Program-made: the position numbers and the translations under genes
Shown: positions 9,163 through 15,959 of the stretch, piece after piece
Position numbering within the stretch: the stretch's first letter is position 1
How the letters are laid out: every line of letters begins with the position of its first letter
DNA from: Rhizobium sp. L1K21
GTDB taxonomy: Bacteria; Pseudomonadota; Alphaproteobacteria; Rhizobiales; Rhizobiaceae
Direction: 5' to 3'
Length of the DNA: 64,000 nt
Assembly (NCBI RefSeq): GCF_024055895.1
Contig: NZ_JAMXLE010000004.1
Span: forward strand, 242,464-306,463
The notes under the pieces: generated by a model
Databases searched by the model: none
Seen by the model: the letters and a program-made list of their open reading frames with translations, nothing else
What the model was told of the DNA's origin: nothing

Positions 9163-10147
9163 CCCCCAGCGGGATGAAGCCGAGAAAGACGGAACCGCGT
9201 CTGACCGACAGATGAACGCTTGCCGTTTCGCCGTCGCCGGTCAGCCCGCGCAGCAATTGTTCCGTCAGATTGATCGCCTGGGTGGCGTCAGGAAACGCCT
9301 CTTTCAGGACGGTGCCGAGCATCTTGAAATTTGTGGCCTTCACATCGAATTCACCGGACAGAATGCCGTCGGCTTCCTTGGTGAAGGGCCCGCTCAATTG
9401 CAGGCTGCCCTGTTCGCCGAAATCGAGTGCAAGGTGGCGGATTTCGCCGCTCACGGCCTGACCGGAAAGCGGGCGCTGGCCTGCCAGAAACGGCGCGTAG
9501 CCTGTGAGCGTAAGATCGGACGAAAGTCCAAATGGTGGCAATGTGCTGTAGGGCAGTGTTGAGGAGAGGCTGGTGCCTCGCGTGGAGGCTGCAATGTCCA
9601 GATCGTCATTGTTGCGGCGCATGTGCAGTTCGCCGTGCTGGAGCGTGATGCCGAGGCTCTCGTCGGCAAGATCTGATTGCAAGTCGATCTTGGCATTGTT
9701 TGTCTCAATGGAGGTCCGGTCGATCCCGTCAAGGCCAGCGACAACACTGCCGTGGAGGAGATCCCAATCCAGAGAGGCCAGAATACCGCGTTCGGGCCGC
9801 ACGACAGCGGGTCCGTCAAGTTCGAAAACCGCGTGGCCGGGGGCGTAAACTTGCGCGGCTGAACGAAACGCCCCGAACGATGCTTGCGTGCCGGGCTGGA
9901 CGCCCTCAGTGGTGATGGTGTCGCAGAATATACCGATGCGGAAAGGATAGCCCCTGACGTCTGAATTGGCGCATTGGACGTTGATGCCGTTGAAGCTGCC
10001 ATTGGCAAGATCGTCCGTCACCCAGGTTTTGGTTTTGCCCGCTGCCCAGAACCAGGCACCGGTGTAGAGGAGGCAAAATGCGATGATGCAAAGGCCGAGA
10101 ATGAGAATTTTGCCGGAAACGCTTTTGTTCTGGTTGGGGGATGACAT
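9146..10147 (-). CDS. DUF2125 domain membrane-anchored protein
   Basis: This encodes 333 residues. A single N-terminal membrane segment (ILILGLCIIAFCLLYTGAWF, about residues 14-33) leaves a large periplasmic domain. The body matches the DUF2125 family: NVQCANSDVRGYPFRIGIFC with its two cysteines, then a beta-rich repeat-like region with FELDGPAVVRPERGILASLD and a C-terminal GSVFLGFIPLGVIPPL ending typical of rhizobial members. The family resembles AsmA-like or LolA-like envelope proteins in composition but has no assigned role. GGAG lies a few bases before the ATG. It is divergent from chaC across 49 bases. Confidence 0.85.
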   Translation of the reverse strand: MSSPNQNKSVSGKILILGLCIIAFCLLYTGAWFWAAGKTKTWVTDDLANGSFNGINVQCANSDVRGYPFRIGIFCDTITTEGVQPGTQASFGAFRSAAQVYAPGHAVFELDGPAVVRPERGILASLDWDLLHGSVVAGLDGIDRTSIETNNAKIDLQSDLADESLGITLQHGELHMRRNNDDLDIAASTRGTSLSSTLPYSTLPPFGLSSDLTLTGYAPFLAGQRPLSGQAVSGEIRHLALDFGEQGSLQLSGPFTKEADGILSGEFDVKATNFKMLGTVLKEAFPDATQAINLTEQLLRGLTGDGETASVHLSVRRGSVFLGFIPLGVIPPL

Positions 10148-10196
10148 ATAGAACTCCTCAATTGCCGACGCAGAGATAAATGATTTGGCGCAGGAA

Positions 10197-10730
10197 ATGG
10201 AAGATTTTTGGGTGTTCGGATACGGATCGCTGATGTGGCGGCCGGATTTTCCCTTCGAAGAGCGACAATTGGCCCGTGCTTTCGGCTATCACCGGGCGCT
10301 TTGCATCCGCTCGTGGGTGCATCGTGGAACGCAGGACAAGCCGGGTCTTGTGCTGGGGCTTGACCGCGGCGGCAGCTGCAGGGGTGTGGCTTTCCGGGTT
10401 GCGCCTGCGCATCGGGAAGCAGTTCTCGATTATCTGCGAGAACGTGAGCTGGTGACCAATGTCTATATGGAACGCATCGTGCCGACGCTTCTTGCTGATC
10501 GCCGGAGAGTGCAGGCGGTCACCTTTGTGGCAGATCGCAGCCATGAGCAATATGCCCGCAAGATTGATGCAGAGGAGGCTGCCATTATAGCCGCAAGCGC
10601 GGTCGGACAATCGGGGCCAAATGATGTTTATGTGCGCAACACCGTGCAGCATCTGCGCGAAATCGGCATTCGCGACGGCTGGCTGGAGCAGGTGGTGCGC
10701 CGGATGGAAGAGATCAAGCTTCCTGCTTGA
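10197..10730 (+). CDS. Gamma-glutamylcyclotransferase, ChaC family
   Basis: This encodes about 177 residues. ChaC enzymes cleave the gamma-glutamyl bond of glutathione, giving 5-oxoproline and Cys-Gly. The start DFWVFGYGSLMWRPDFPF carries the YGSL substrate-binding motif, and the later VAFRVAPAHREAVLDYLREREL and VAFVA-like strand, here AVTFVADRSHEQYA, match the cyclotransferase barrel, with the catalytic Glu expected in the LDYLREREL helix. The ATG at 10197 leaves the motif at residue 5, while a TTG at 10185 could add four residues; the ribosome site does not settle this. It overlaps plsC tail to tail by 17 bases. Confidence 0.87.
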   Translation: MEDFWVFGYGSLMWRPDFPFEERQLARAFGYHRALCIRSWVHRGTQDKPGLVLGLDRGGSCRGVAFRVAPAHREAVLDYLRERELVTNVYMERIVPTLLADRRRVQAVTFVADRSHEQYARKIDAEEAAIIAASAVGQSGPNDVYVRNTVQHLREIGIRDGWLEQVVRRMEEIKLPA

Positions 10731-11499
10731 GTTGCTTGTAGCGTGCTGCTGCTGTTGGCGGCAGCTTCAGGTGCGGGTTGGCTTCGATGGTCTCCACCAG
10801 AAGCGCGTCGCTTTCGCGCTCCATCAATTCGACGAGATGCTCGAAGAAAACTTCGTGATCCATGCCGGGCGGAATAGCGGGCAGAATCTTGACCCTGAAA
10901 TGGCCGGGCTGATTGATGAGCTTGCGGCGCGGCCAGAACAGTCCGCCGTGGTGGATGATCGGAATGACGGGGAGTTGCAGATCGCGGTAGAGGCGGGCAA
11001 TACCGAATTTGTAGACCGGTTCTGCCCCAGGAGGACGGCGGGTGCCCTCCGGATAGATGATCAACTGACGCCCGCTTGCCATTTCCTCTTTGGCACGCTC
11101 CATGACAGCGACCATCGACTTGCCGCGTGCTGCGCGGTCAACGGGGATCATGCGCTGTTTGGCGGCGTACCAACCGAAAAGCGGTATCCAGAGGAGTTCG
11201 CGTTTGAGGATATAGATTGGATCTTCGATATAGGGGACGAAGGCAATCGTGTCCCAGGTGCTCTGATGCTTGGGCGATATGATGGCAGGCTCGGCGGTCA
11301 GGTTTTCAAGCCCGTCGATTTCAAACGTAGTTCCGCCGATCTTGTCGAAGAGCCAGCGGTTGCTGCGCGCCCAGAATTTCGGGACAAAATAGGCCTTTTT
11401 GCGCGGCATGATGAAATAGATGGGTGAGAAAATGATCATCTGAACGATCAGGTTCAGATAGAACGCAATCGTAAACGCGATCGACCGTATCAGGATCAT
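10714..11499 (-). CDS. plsC: 1-acyl-sn-glycerol-3-phosphate acyltransferase
   Basis: This encodes 261 residues. It transfers an acyl chain to lysophosphatidic acid to make phosphatidic acid. An N-terminal membrane segment (residues 4-30) precedes the catalytic HX4D motif (KHQSTWDT, His78 and Asp83), and the glycerophosphate-binding EGTR motif lies in LIIYPEGTRRPPGA at about residues 147-160. A middle FGWYAAKQRMIPVDRAARG segment is also typical. It is the last gene of the ftsE-ftsX-ydcF-plsC group, 91 bases after ydcF, linking phospholipid supply to the division genes. Confidence 0.93.
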   Translation of the reverse strand: MILIRSIAFTIAFYLNLIVQMIIFSPIYFIMPRKKAYFVPKFWARSNRWLFDKIGGTTFEIDGLENLTAEPAIISPKHQSTWDTIAFVPYIEDPIYILKRELLWIPLFGWYAAKQRMIPVDRAARGKSMVAVMERAKEEMASGRQLIIYPEGTRRPPGAEPVYKFGIARLYRDLQLPVIPIIHHGGLFWPRRKLINQPGHFRVKILPAIPPGMDHEVFFEHLVELMERESDALLVETIEANPHLKLPPTAAARYKQLKQEA

Positions 11500-11590
11500 T
11501 TCATTTTCTCCGCATGCCCGTTCCTGACCATTTTCAAGCTTCGGGCTGACTGACTACACGAAATTCTTTGCAATAAAAAGAATGCAGTTT

Positions 11591-12298
11591 TCAAGGATTT
11601 GTGCCAGCTGACACCGTTTCGTTGCGCAAGCTGCTGTGGCCGGAAAAGCCGAGGCCAGAGCGAATTTGTGCCAGGGTGAGCTTGAGATATTCAGACAACA
11701 TAGAGCGCAGGACCACGGGATTATCCATCCAGTTGCCCCGCTTGAGATCCGTATTGACGACCGGATAGGCGATGTAATTGGTTTGCGGATCGGCGTTTGA
11801 CAGTTCGGTCAGGGAGCGCGGTATGTGGTAGTTGTTGGTTACGACAAGCACATTCTTATAATCATGTTTGTGTACCCATGCCGCCGTTTCCAGAGCGTTG
11901 CCGATCGTGTCCAGCGCTTCGCGTCCGAGATCGACACAGCAACTGAAGAGCGCTTCGGGTGCGCGGGTGAGTTTTCTGATTTCATCGGCGGAGGTTTTGG
12001 GGTGAACGCCCGATATGAGAAGCCGTTTCCCGGCTCCCGTTTCCAAAAGCGTGACAGCCTGCTCGATGCGCAAATAACCACCGGTGAGCACGACAATCGC
12101 GTCAGCCTTCGGGTTTTCAGGCGGGGTCAATTTGGCCACCGTATCTGCAAAACGCAAAAAACTGCCTATGATCAGGCCGGCGACCAGAATGATGAGATAG
12201 GTCAGAATACGAAGCTTCGGTCGCCGCCCAGGGCGATTGCCCCGGGACGTGGCGGCTTGCCTTGCCCAGCTGTTGGTCCGTCTCTTCGAATCGATCAT
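11591..12298 (-). CDS. YdcF/ElyC-family membrane protein (DUF218)
   Basis: This encodes 235 residues. One membrane segment (LRILTYLIILVAGLIIGSFL, about residues 28-47) follows a basic N-terminus. The DUF218 domain shows ADAIVVLTGGYLRIEQAV, then GKRLLISGVHPKTSADEI, DTIGNALETAAWVHKHD and VLVVTNNYHIPRSLTEL. The E. coli relatives ElyC and SanA take part in envelope integrity and undecaprenyl-phosphate metabolism, but the precise reaction is not settled. It lies between ftsX and plsC on the same strand. A pair of adjacent cysteines near residue 130 is unusual to the eye but typical of rhizobial members as far as I recall. Confidence 0.85.
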   Translation of the reverse strand: MIDSKRRTNSWARQAATSRGNRPGRRPKLRILTYLIILVAGLIIGSFLRFADTVAKLTPPENPKADAIVVLTGGYLRIEQAVTLLETGAGKRLLISGVHPKTSADEIRKLTRAPEALFSCCVDLGREALDTIGNALETAAWVHKHDYKNVLVVTNNYHIPRSLTELSNADPQTNYIAYPVVNTDLKRGNWMDNPVVLRSMLSEYLKLTLAQIRSGLGFSGHSSLRNETVSAGTNP

Positions 12299-12380
12299 GT
12301 TTCAGACTAGCGATTGTTTCTGGCGATAAAAAAGCGCCAAATCCTCCGTCGCACAAGGAAAATGGAGTCTTTGCTTCAGA

Positions 12381-13391
12381 TTATTGTGATATCAACCCGT
12401 CGCTTCTTGCCGGGTCGGAGCGAATGAGGTCGATTTCGTCAATCGTACGCATCACGGTGAGGCGTGCAGTGAACGTGGTGAGCGCCGCAATCAGCAGCAA
12501 AGTCAATACGATACCGACATAGCCGCCGATGCCGAGTGTGAACTGACCGAACAGGGCGGTGGCCTGATCGCTTTGCGGGGTGGCCAGTGATTGCGATTGC
12601 CACCATGAGGCGAGAAAGAAGAAAAGAGCGGCCAGGAAGGAGCCGATCAAAGAGCCCTTGAGGCTGATTTTCAGGAAGTGTTTTTGAAATTCATTGGCAA
12701 CGAAGGAGGCTTCGGCACCCACGAAGTGCAGAACCTCGACAATGTGGCGATTGCCGGCGAGCGCACCGCGTGTTGCAAAAACCACCGTCAGTACCATGGT
12801 CGAAAAAACCAAAATGAGAATACCGGTGCCGATGGCAACCGTGGTGCGTGCCATTGAAACGAGACGGTCCACCCAGGTGCGATGGTCGTCAAGCGAGGCT
12901 TGCGGGATTTTCTCTTTCAAGACTTCGCGCATTTTGGCGAAATCGGGCGGGCTGTTTTCATCGATGGTGACGATCACCAAGCGGGGAACCGGAAGCTCGT
13001 CAATATCGAGGCCTGCACCGAGCCAGGGCTCCAGCAGGCGGGCTGTTGCCTCGCGGTCAACGATCTTGCTGTCTCTGGTGCCGGGAAAGGTGAGCGCCAG
13101 ATCGCGCGCCTCGATGAGGGCGGCGTCCATGTTCAGCCCGTCCACCGGACGGATCTGAATGGTGATCTCGCGCGAAATCTGGCTTTGCCAGCTGGCGGCC
13201 GTGGCGCGCACCATGCTGACGCCGCCCAGCGTGAGGCATGCAAGAAAGGACATGATGGCAATCACGGCCATCAGAGCGGTGCCCTGGACATTGGCTGCAG
13301 GCACAATGGAGCCCTGCGGCCTGACCTTCATCTCGGGCCGCTTCGGCTTTTGGGCCCTGGGCGGCACGCCTTTTTGCGGCAGCTTACTCAT
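12381..13391 (-). CDS. ftsX: Cell division protein FtsX
   Basis: This encodes 336 residues, the permease-like partner of FtsE. A basic cytoplasmic N-terminus leads to a first helix at about residues 37-60 (LMAVIAIMSFLACLTLGGVS), a periplasmic domain of about 110 residues, and three C-terminal helices (GTGILILVFSTMVLTVVFAT, then SLKGSLIGSFLAALFFFLA, then GYVGIVLTLLLIAALTTF). FtsEX activates cell-wall hydrolases at the septum. The start codon overlaps the ftsE stop by eight bases, so the two are coupled. ydcF follows 82 bases later. The length and four-helix layout are normal for the family. Confidence 0.94.
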   Translation of the reverse strand: MSKLPQKGVPPRAQKPKRPEMKVRPQGSIVPAANVQGTALMAVIAIMSFLACLTLGGVSMVRATAASWQSQISREITIQIRPVDGLNMDAALIEARDLALTFPGTRDSKIVDREATARLLEPWLGAGLDIDELPVPRLVIVTIDENSPPDFAKMREVLKEKIPQASLDDHRTWVDRLVSMARTTVAIGTGILILVFSTMVLTVVFATRGALAGNRHIVEVLHFVGAEASFVANEFQKHFLKISLKGSLIGSFLAALFFFLASWWQSQSLATPQSDQATALFGQFTLGIGGYVGIVLTLLLIAALTTFTARLTVMRTIDEIDLIRSDPARSDGLISQ

Positions 13392-14043
13392 AGATGTCCA
13401 ACTGTCCTTCGGTCAGGATCATGCGGCGTGCATCGATCTGATCCATCAGCGAGAAATCGTGCGTGGCAATGACCACAGCGGTGCCCTGGCGGTTCAGCTC
13501 CATGAACAGGCTTAAGAGGCGGCGGGCCATGGGCGGATCGACATTGCCGGTCGGCTCGTCGGCGAGCAGGATTTCGGGCCGGTCGATCAGCGCGCGGGCG
13601 ATGGCGACGCGCTGTTTTTCACCGCCGGAGAGAACCGGGGGAAGCACGTTGATGCGCTCGCCAAGGCCCACCCACTTCAGAAGTTCAATCACGTCGCGCT
13701 TGTAGCTCGCCTCATCCTTGCCGCGCACGCGCAGTGGCAGGGCAACGTTTTCATAGGTCGTGAGGTGCTCAAGCAGGCGGAAATCCTGAAACACGATGCC
13801 GACACGGCGGCGCAGGATGGGGAATTCGCGGCGGTCTATGGTGGCGATGTCGCGATCAAACATGCGGATGAGGCCGCGGGTGGGCTGCAGCGACATGAAG
13901 AGCAGTCTGAGCAAGGTGGTCTTGCCCGCGCCGGAAGGGCCGGTGAGAAACTGAAACGAACTCTGAGGGATATCGAATGTCAGATCGCGCAGGATTTCCG
14001 GCCCCAGGCCGTAGCGCAAACCGACATTTTCGAAATGAATCAC
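13384..14043 (-). CDS. ftsE: Cell division ATP-binding protein FtsE
   Basis: This encodes 219 residues of an ABC ATPase. Walker A is GPSGAGKTT at residues 35-43, the signature is LSGGEKQRVAIARAL at about 138, Walker B is EILLADEPTGNVD at about 159, and the switch His sits in VVIATHDFSLMDQI. It powers FtsX to regulate peptidoglycan hydrolysis during division. The start is GTG (CAC on the plus strand at 14041-14043). An exact ATTAACCAT sequence lies 66 bases upstream, a candidate CtrA site. First gene of the ftsE-ftsX-ydcF-plsC group. Confidence 0.96.
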   Translation of the reverse strand: MIHFENVGLRYGLGPEILRDLTFDIPQSSFQFLTGPSGAGKTTLLRLLFMSLQPTRGLIRMFDRDIATIDRREFPILRRRVGIVFQDFRLLEHLTTYENVALPLRVRGKDEASYKRDVIELLKWVGLGERINVLPPVLSGGEKQRVAIARALIDRPEILLADEPTGNVDPPMARRLLSLFMELNRQGTAVVIATHDFSLMDQIDARRMILTEGQLDIYE

Positions 14044-14108
14044 GGTGTGTCCGATGTCCTCATGTTTGGCGGTTTTGCCGTCAGTGCCTGCCCGCCGCTT
14101 TGCGAAGC

Positions 14109-14117
14109 ATTAACCAT
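14109..14117. promoter_or_regulatory. Candidate CtrA-binding box between ftsE and the 14.2-kb gene
   Basis: The nine bases ATTAACCAT match the (A/G)TTAACCAT form of the CtrA motif described for rhizobia and related alphaproteobacteria. The box sits in the 160-base divergent space, 66 bases upstream of ftsE and 87 bases upstream of the gene at 14204. The match is exact, but a nine-base motif can occur by chance. The position ahead of a division operon, and the presence of cpdR (a CtrA-pathway regulator) 1.5 kb away, favour a real role. Confidence 0.45.
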
Positions 14118-14203
14118 TATCGTTTACGTCTCATAAGGATTCGTTTCAATGCCCTGATTTTCTGCATCCAGTCTTTCCGGGCCAGCCGAGGGAGCCGCTT
14201 GCC

Positions 14204-14863
14204 ATGAACGGTTCGAATTTTGCGCGAAAGCGGGCTCATGCGACCTATGACGTCATCCCTCCGGAAAACGCGCCGACACGTAGAAGAACAGTTCAGCGTC
14301 CTGTGGAGATCGTTGATGTCGATTTTGAGGTGATCAATTCGCCGCTGAGAGCGCATTATGAAATCTTGAATGACAATCGCTTTGGCAAACGAGGCTCACA
14401 GACCGAGATCCACTGGTCTGTGGTGATGTTCTATGCGGCGCTGCTGAGCATGGAAAGGCTTCTGGAGCGGTTCAGCACGAAGGGTTTTGCCGGCCTTGTC
14501 GGGGCCAGTTTTCTCGTGGTTTTTGCGGGTATTTTCTTTTTTTCCGGCGGTCAACCGGCAGTGCGGGAGAAGGCGCAAGGCGGGGTTGCTGTTACGGCGC
14601 TCAGCACATCGGTGTTGGATTCCAACGGATTGCGCATCGTTGAAGTCACCGGAAGTGTGAAGAACGTTACGGGGCGCGACTTGCCGACGCCGCAGCTTTC
14701 GGCGCATTTCGAATCATCGGGTGATACGCCCTCAATTACCGTTTTCAAGCTTGATCAGCCGGTGCTGTCTGCTGGACAAAGTGCGCCGTTTTCACTCCGC
14801 ATGCCCCATCCCGGTGGAAAACTGCCGAAGGTTTCGGTTTCAGCGGGTGCGGCACAATATTGA
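14204..14863 (+). CDS. Single-pass membrane protein of unknown function
   Basis: This encodes 219 residues. A basic N-terminal third (FARKRAHATYDVIPPENAP and RRRTVQRPVEIVDVDFEVI) is cytoplasmic, one membrane helix lies at about residues 95-115 (FAGLVGASFLVVFAGIFFF), and a beta-rich domain of about 100 residues follows outside (IVEVTGSVKNVTGRDL, then PVLSAGQSAPFSLRMPHPGG). The outer part resembles the C-terminal region of DUF3426-type proteins, which look like small immunoglobulin-like folds, but no zinc-ribbon N-terminus is present. It lies between the divergent ftsE and hpt and may be co-transcribed with hpt, 65 bases downstream. Function unknown. Confidence 0.72.
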   Translation: MNGSNFARKRAHATYDVIPPENAPTRRRTVQRPVEIVDVDFEVINSPLRAHYEILNDNRFGKRGSQTEIHWSVVMFYAALLSMERLLERFSTKGFAGLVGASFLVVFAGIFFFSGGQPAVREKAQGGVAVTALSTSVLDSNGLRIVEVTGSVKNVTGRDLPTPQLSAHFESSGDTPSITVFKLDQPVLSAGQSAPFSLRMPHPGGKLPKVSVSAGAAQY

Positions 14864-14928
14864 TCGTGTTAGAGACGGTCCGGACCCTAGAACTCAGCTT
14901 CCACTATTCATAACCGGAGAGAATGCCG

Positions 14929-15471
14929 ATGCCCGTTGTTCGCGGAAAGATTATCGAGCCCTTGTTTACGGCGGAGGAAATTGACGCCCGCAACAAGACA
15001 ATGGCTGCACAAATTTCCGCCGGCCCGGTGAAAGACCTGCTGGTGATTGCAGTGCTGAAAGGCTCCTTCATCTTTGCGGCCGATTTGATCCGTGCGCTGC
15101 ATAATTCCGGGCTTGCGCCCGAAGTGGAGTTCATCACGCTTTCCAGTTACGGCACAGGCACCGTCTCGAAGGGCGTGAAGATCATCAAGGATATCGACAG
15201 CGATGTGAAGGATCGCGATATCCTGTTGATAGACGATATTCTCGAATCCGGCCGCACGCTGCAATTTGCCCGTGACCTGATGTATGAACGCGGCGCGCGC
15301 CACGTTTCAATTGCTGTTCTTCTGGACAAGAGTGTGAAGCGGCAGGAGAAGCTGGAGGCTGATTATGTGGGCTTTGAATGTCCCGATTACTTCGTGGTCG
15401 GCTACGGCATGGATGCAGCCTATGCTTTCCGCGAATTGCCGTTTGTGGGTGTCGTGAAGGGTGATGCCTGA
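14929..15471 (+). CDS. hpt: Hypoxanthine phosphoribosyltransferase
   Basis: This encodes 180 residues. It salvages hypoxanthine and guanine using PRPP. The PRPP-binding loop is ILLIDDILESGRTL at about residues 97-110; other family signatures are LVIAVLKGSFIFAADLIRAL near residue 38 and FECPDYFVVGYGMDAAYAFR near the C-terminus. There are two possible ATG codons, 14923 and 14929; the second is nine bases after GGAG and the first only three, so I chose 14929. The cpdR gene follows on the same strand after 128 bases. Confidence 0.94.
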   Translation: MPVVRGKIIEPLFTAEEIDARNKTMAAQISAGPVKDLLVIAVLKGSFIFAADLIRALHNSGLAPEVEFITLSSYGTGTVSKGVKIIKDIDSDVKDRDILLIDDILESGRTLQFARDLMYERGARHVSIAVLLDKSVKRQEKLEADYVGFECPDYFVVGYGMDAAYAFRELPFVGVVKGDA

Positions 15472-15599
15472 CCGGACCGGGCAGCTTGTGTGCCGCTTTG
15501 GGTCAAGGGAAGGAAAAATTTACCCTACCTGTTTACGCGGATAAAAGGAACTCTGGTGTTTTCTCGTCGTTATCAAACAAGAAACCCAGGGAGCACGAC

Positions 15600-15959
15600 G
15601 TGGCCAGAATTCTGATAACCGAAGACGAGGATTCCCTGCGCATGTTTGTAGCCCGCGCCCTGCAACTTGACGGACACGATACCACCGAGGCTGCCGATGG
15701 CGCTGAAGGCCTGGAAATGCTGCAGGAAGGTGGTTTTGACCTTCTGCTTTCCGATATTCGCATGCCGGTGATGGACGGAATTGAGCTGGCGCACCGTGCC
15801 TCGGATGATTTTCCGGGGCTGAAAATTCTTCTCATGACCGGTTATGCCGAACAGCGCGAACGTGCGGACGATTTGACCCGCAAGATTATCGACGTTGTAC
15901 CGAAGCCGTTCTCGCTGCCCGATATTCGCCTGGCGGTCGCACAGGCGCTCGCCTCCTGA
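15600..15959 (+). CDS. cpdR: Cell-cycle response regulator CpdR
   Basis: This encodes 119 residues, a stand-alone receiver domain with no output domain. The start is GTG with GGGAGC seven bases upstream. The acidic pocket is at ITEDED (residues 6-11), the phosphoryl acceptor is Asp52 in LLLSDIRMPVMDG, and the conserved Thr and Lys lie in LLMTGYAEQ and VVPKPFSLPDI. Length and sequence fit CpdR, which when unphosphorylated brings ClpXP and its substrates, including CtrA-pathway proteins, to the cell pole. Its stop codon directly abuts the stop of the convergent DUF4175 gene with no base between, so the two transcripts must overlap unless terminated inside a gene. Confidence 0.9.
   Translation: MARILITEDEDSLRMFVARALQLDGHDTTEAADGAEGLEMLQEGGFDLLLSDIRMPVMDGIELAHRASDDFPGLKILLMTGYAEQRERADDLTRKIIDVVPKPFSLPDIRLAVAQALAS

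Noticed and set aside
9570..9915. Short plus-strand open frames opposite the DUF2125 gene
   Set aside because: All are shorter than 95 codons, overlap each other and lie inside a recognised gene.
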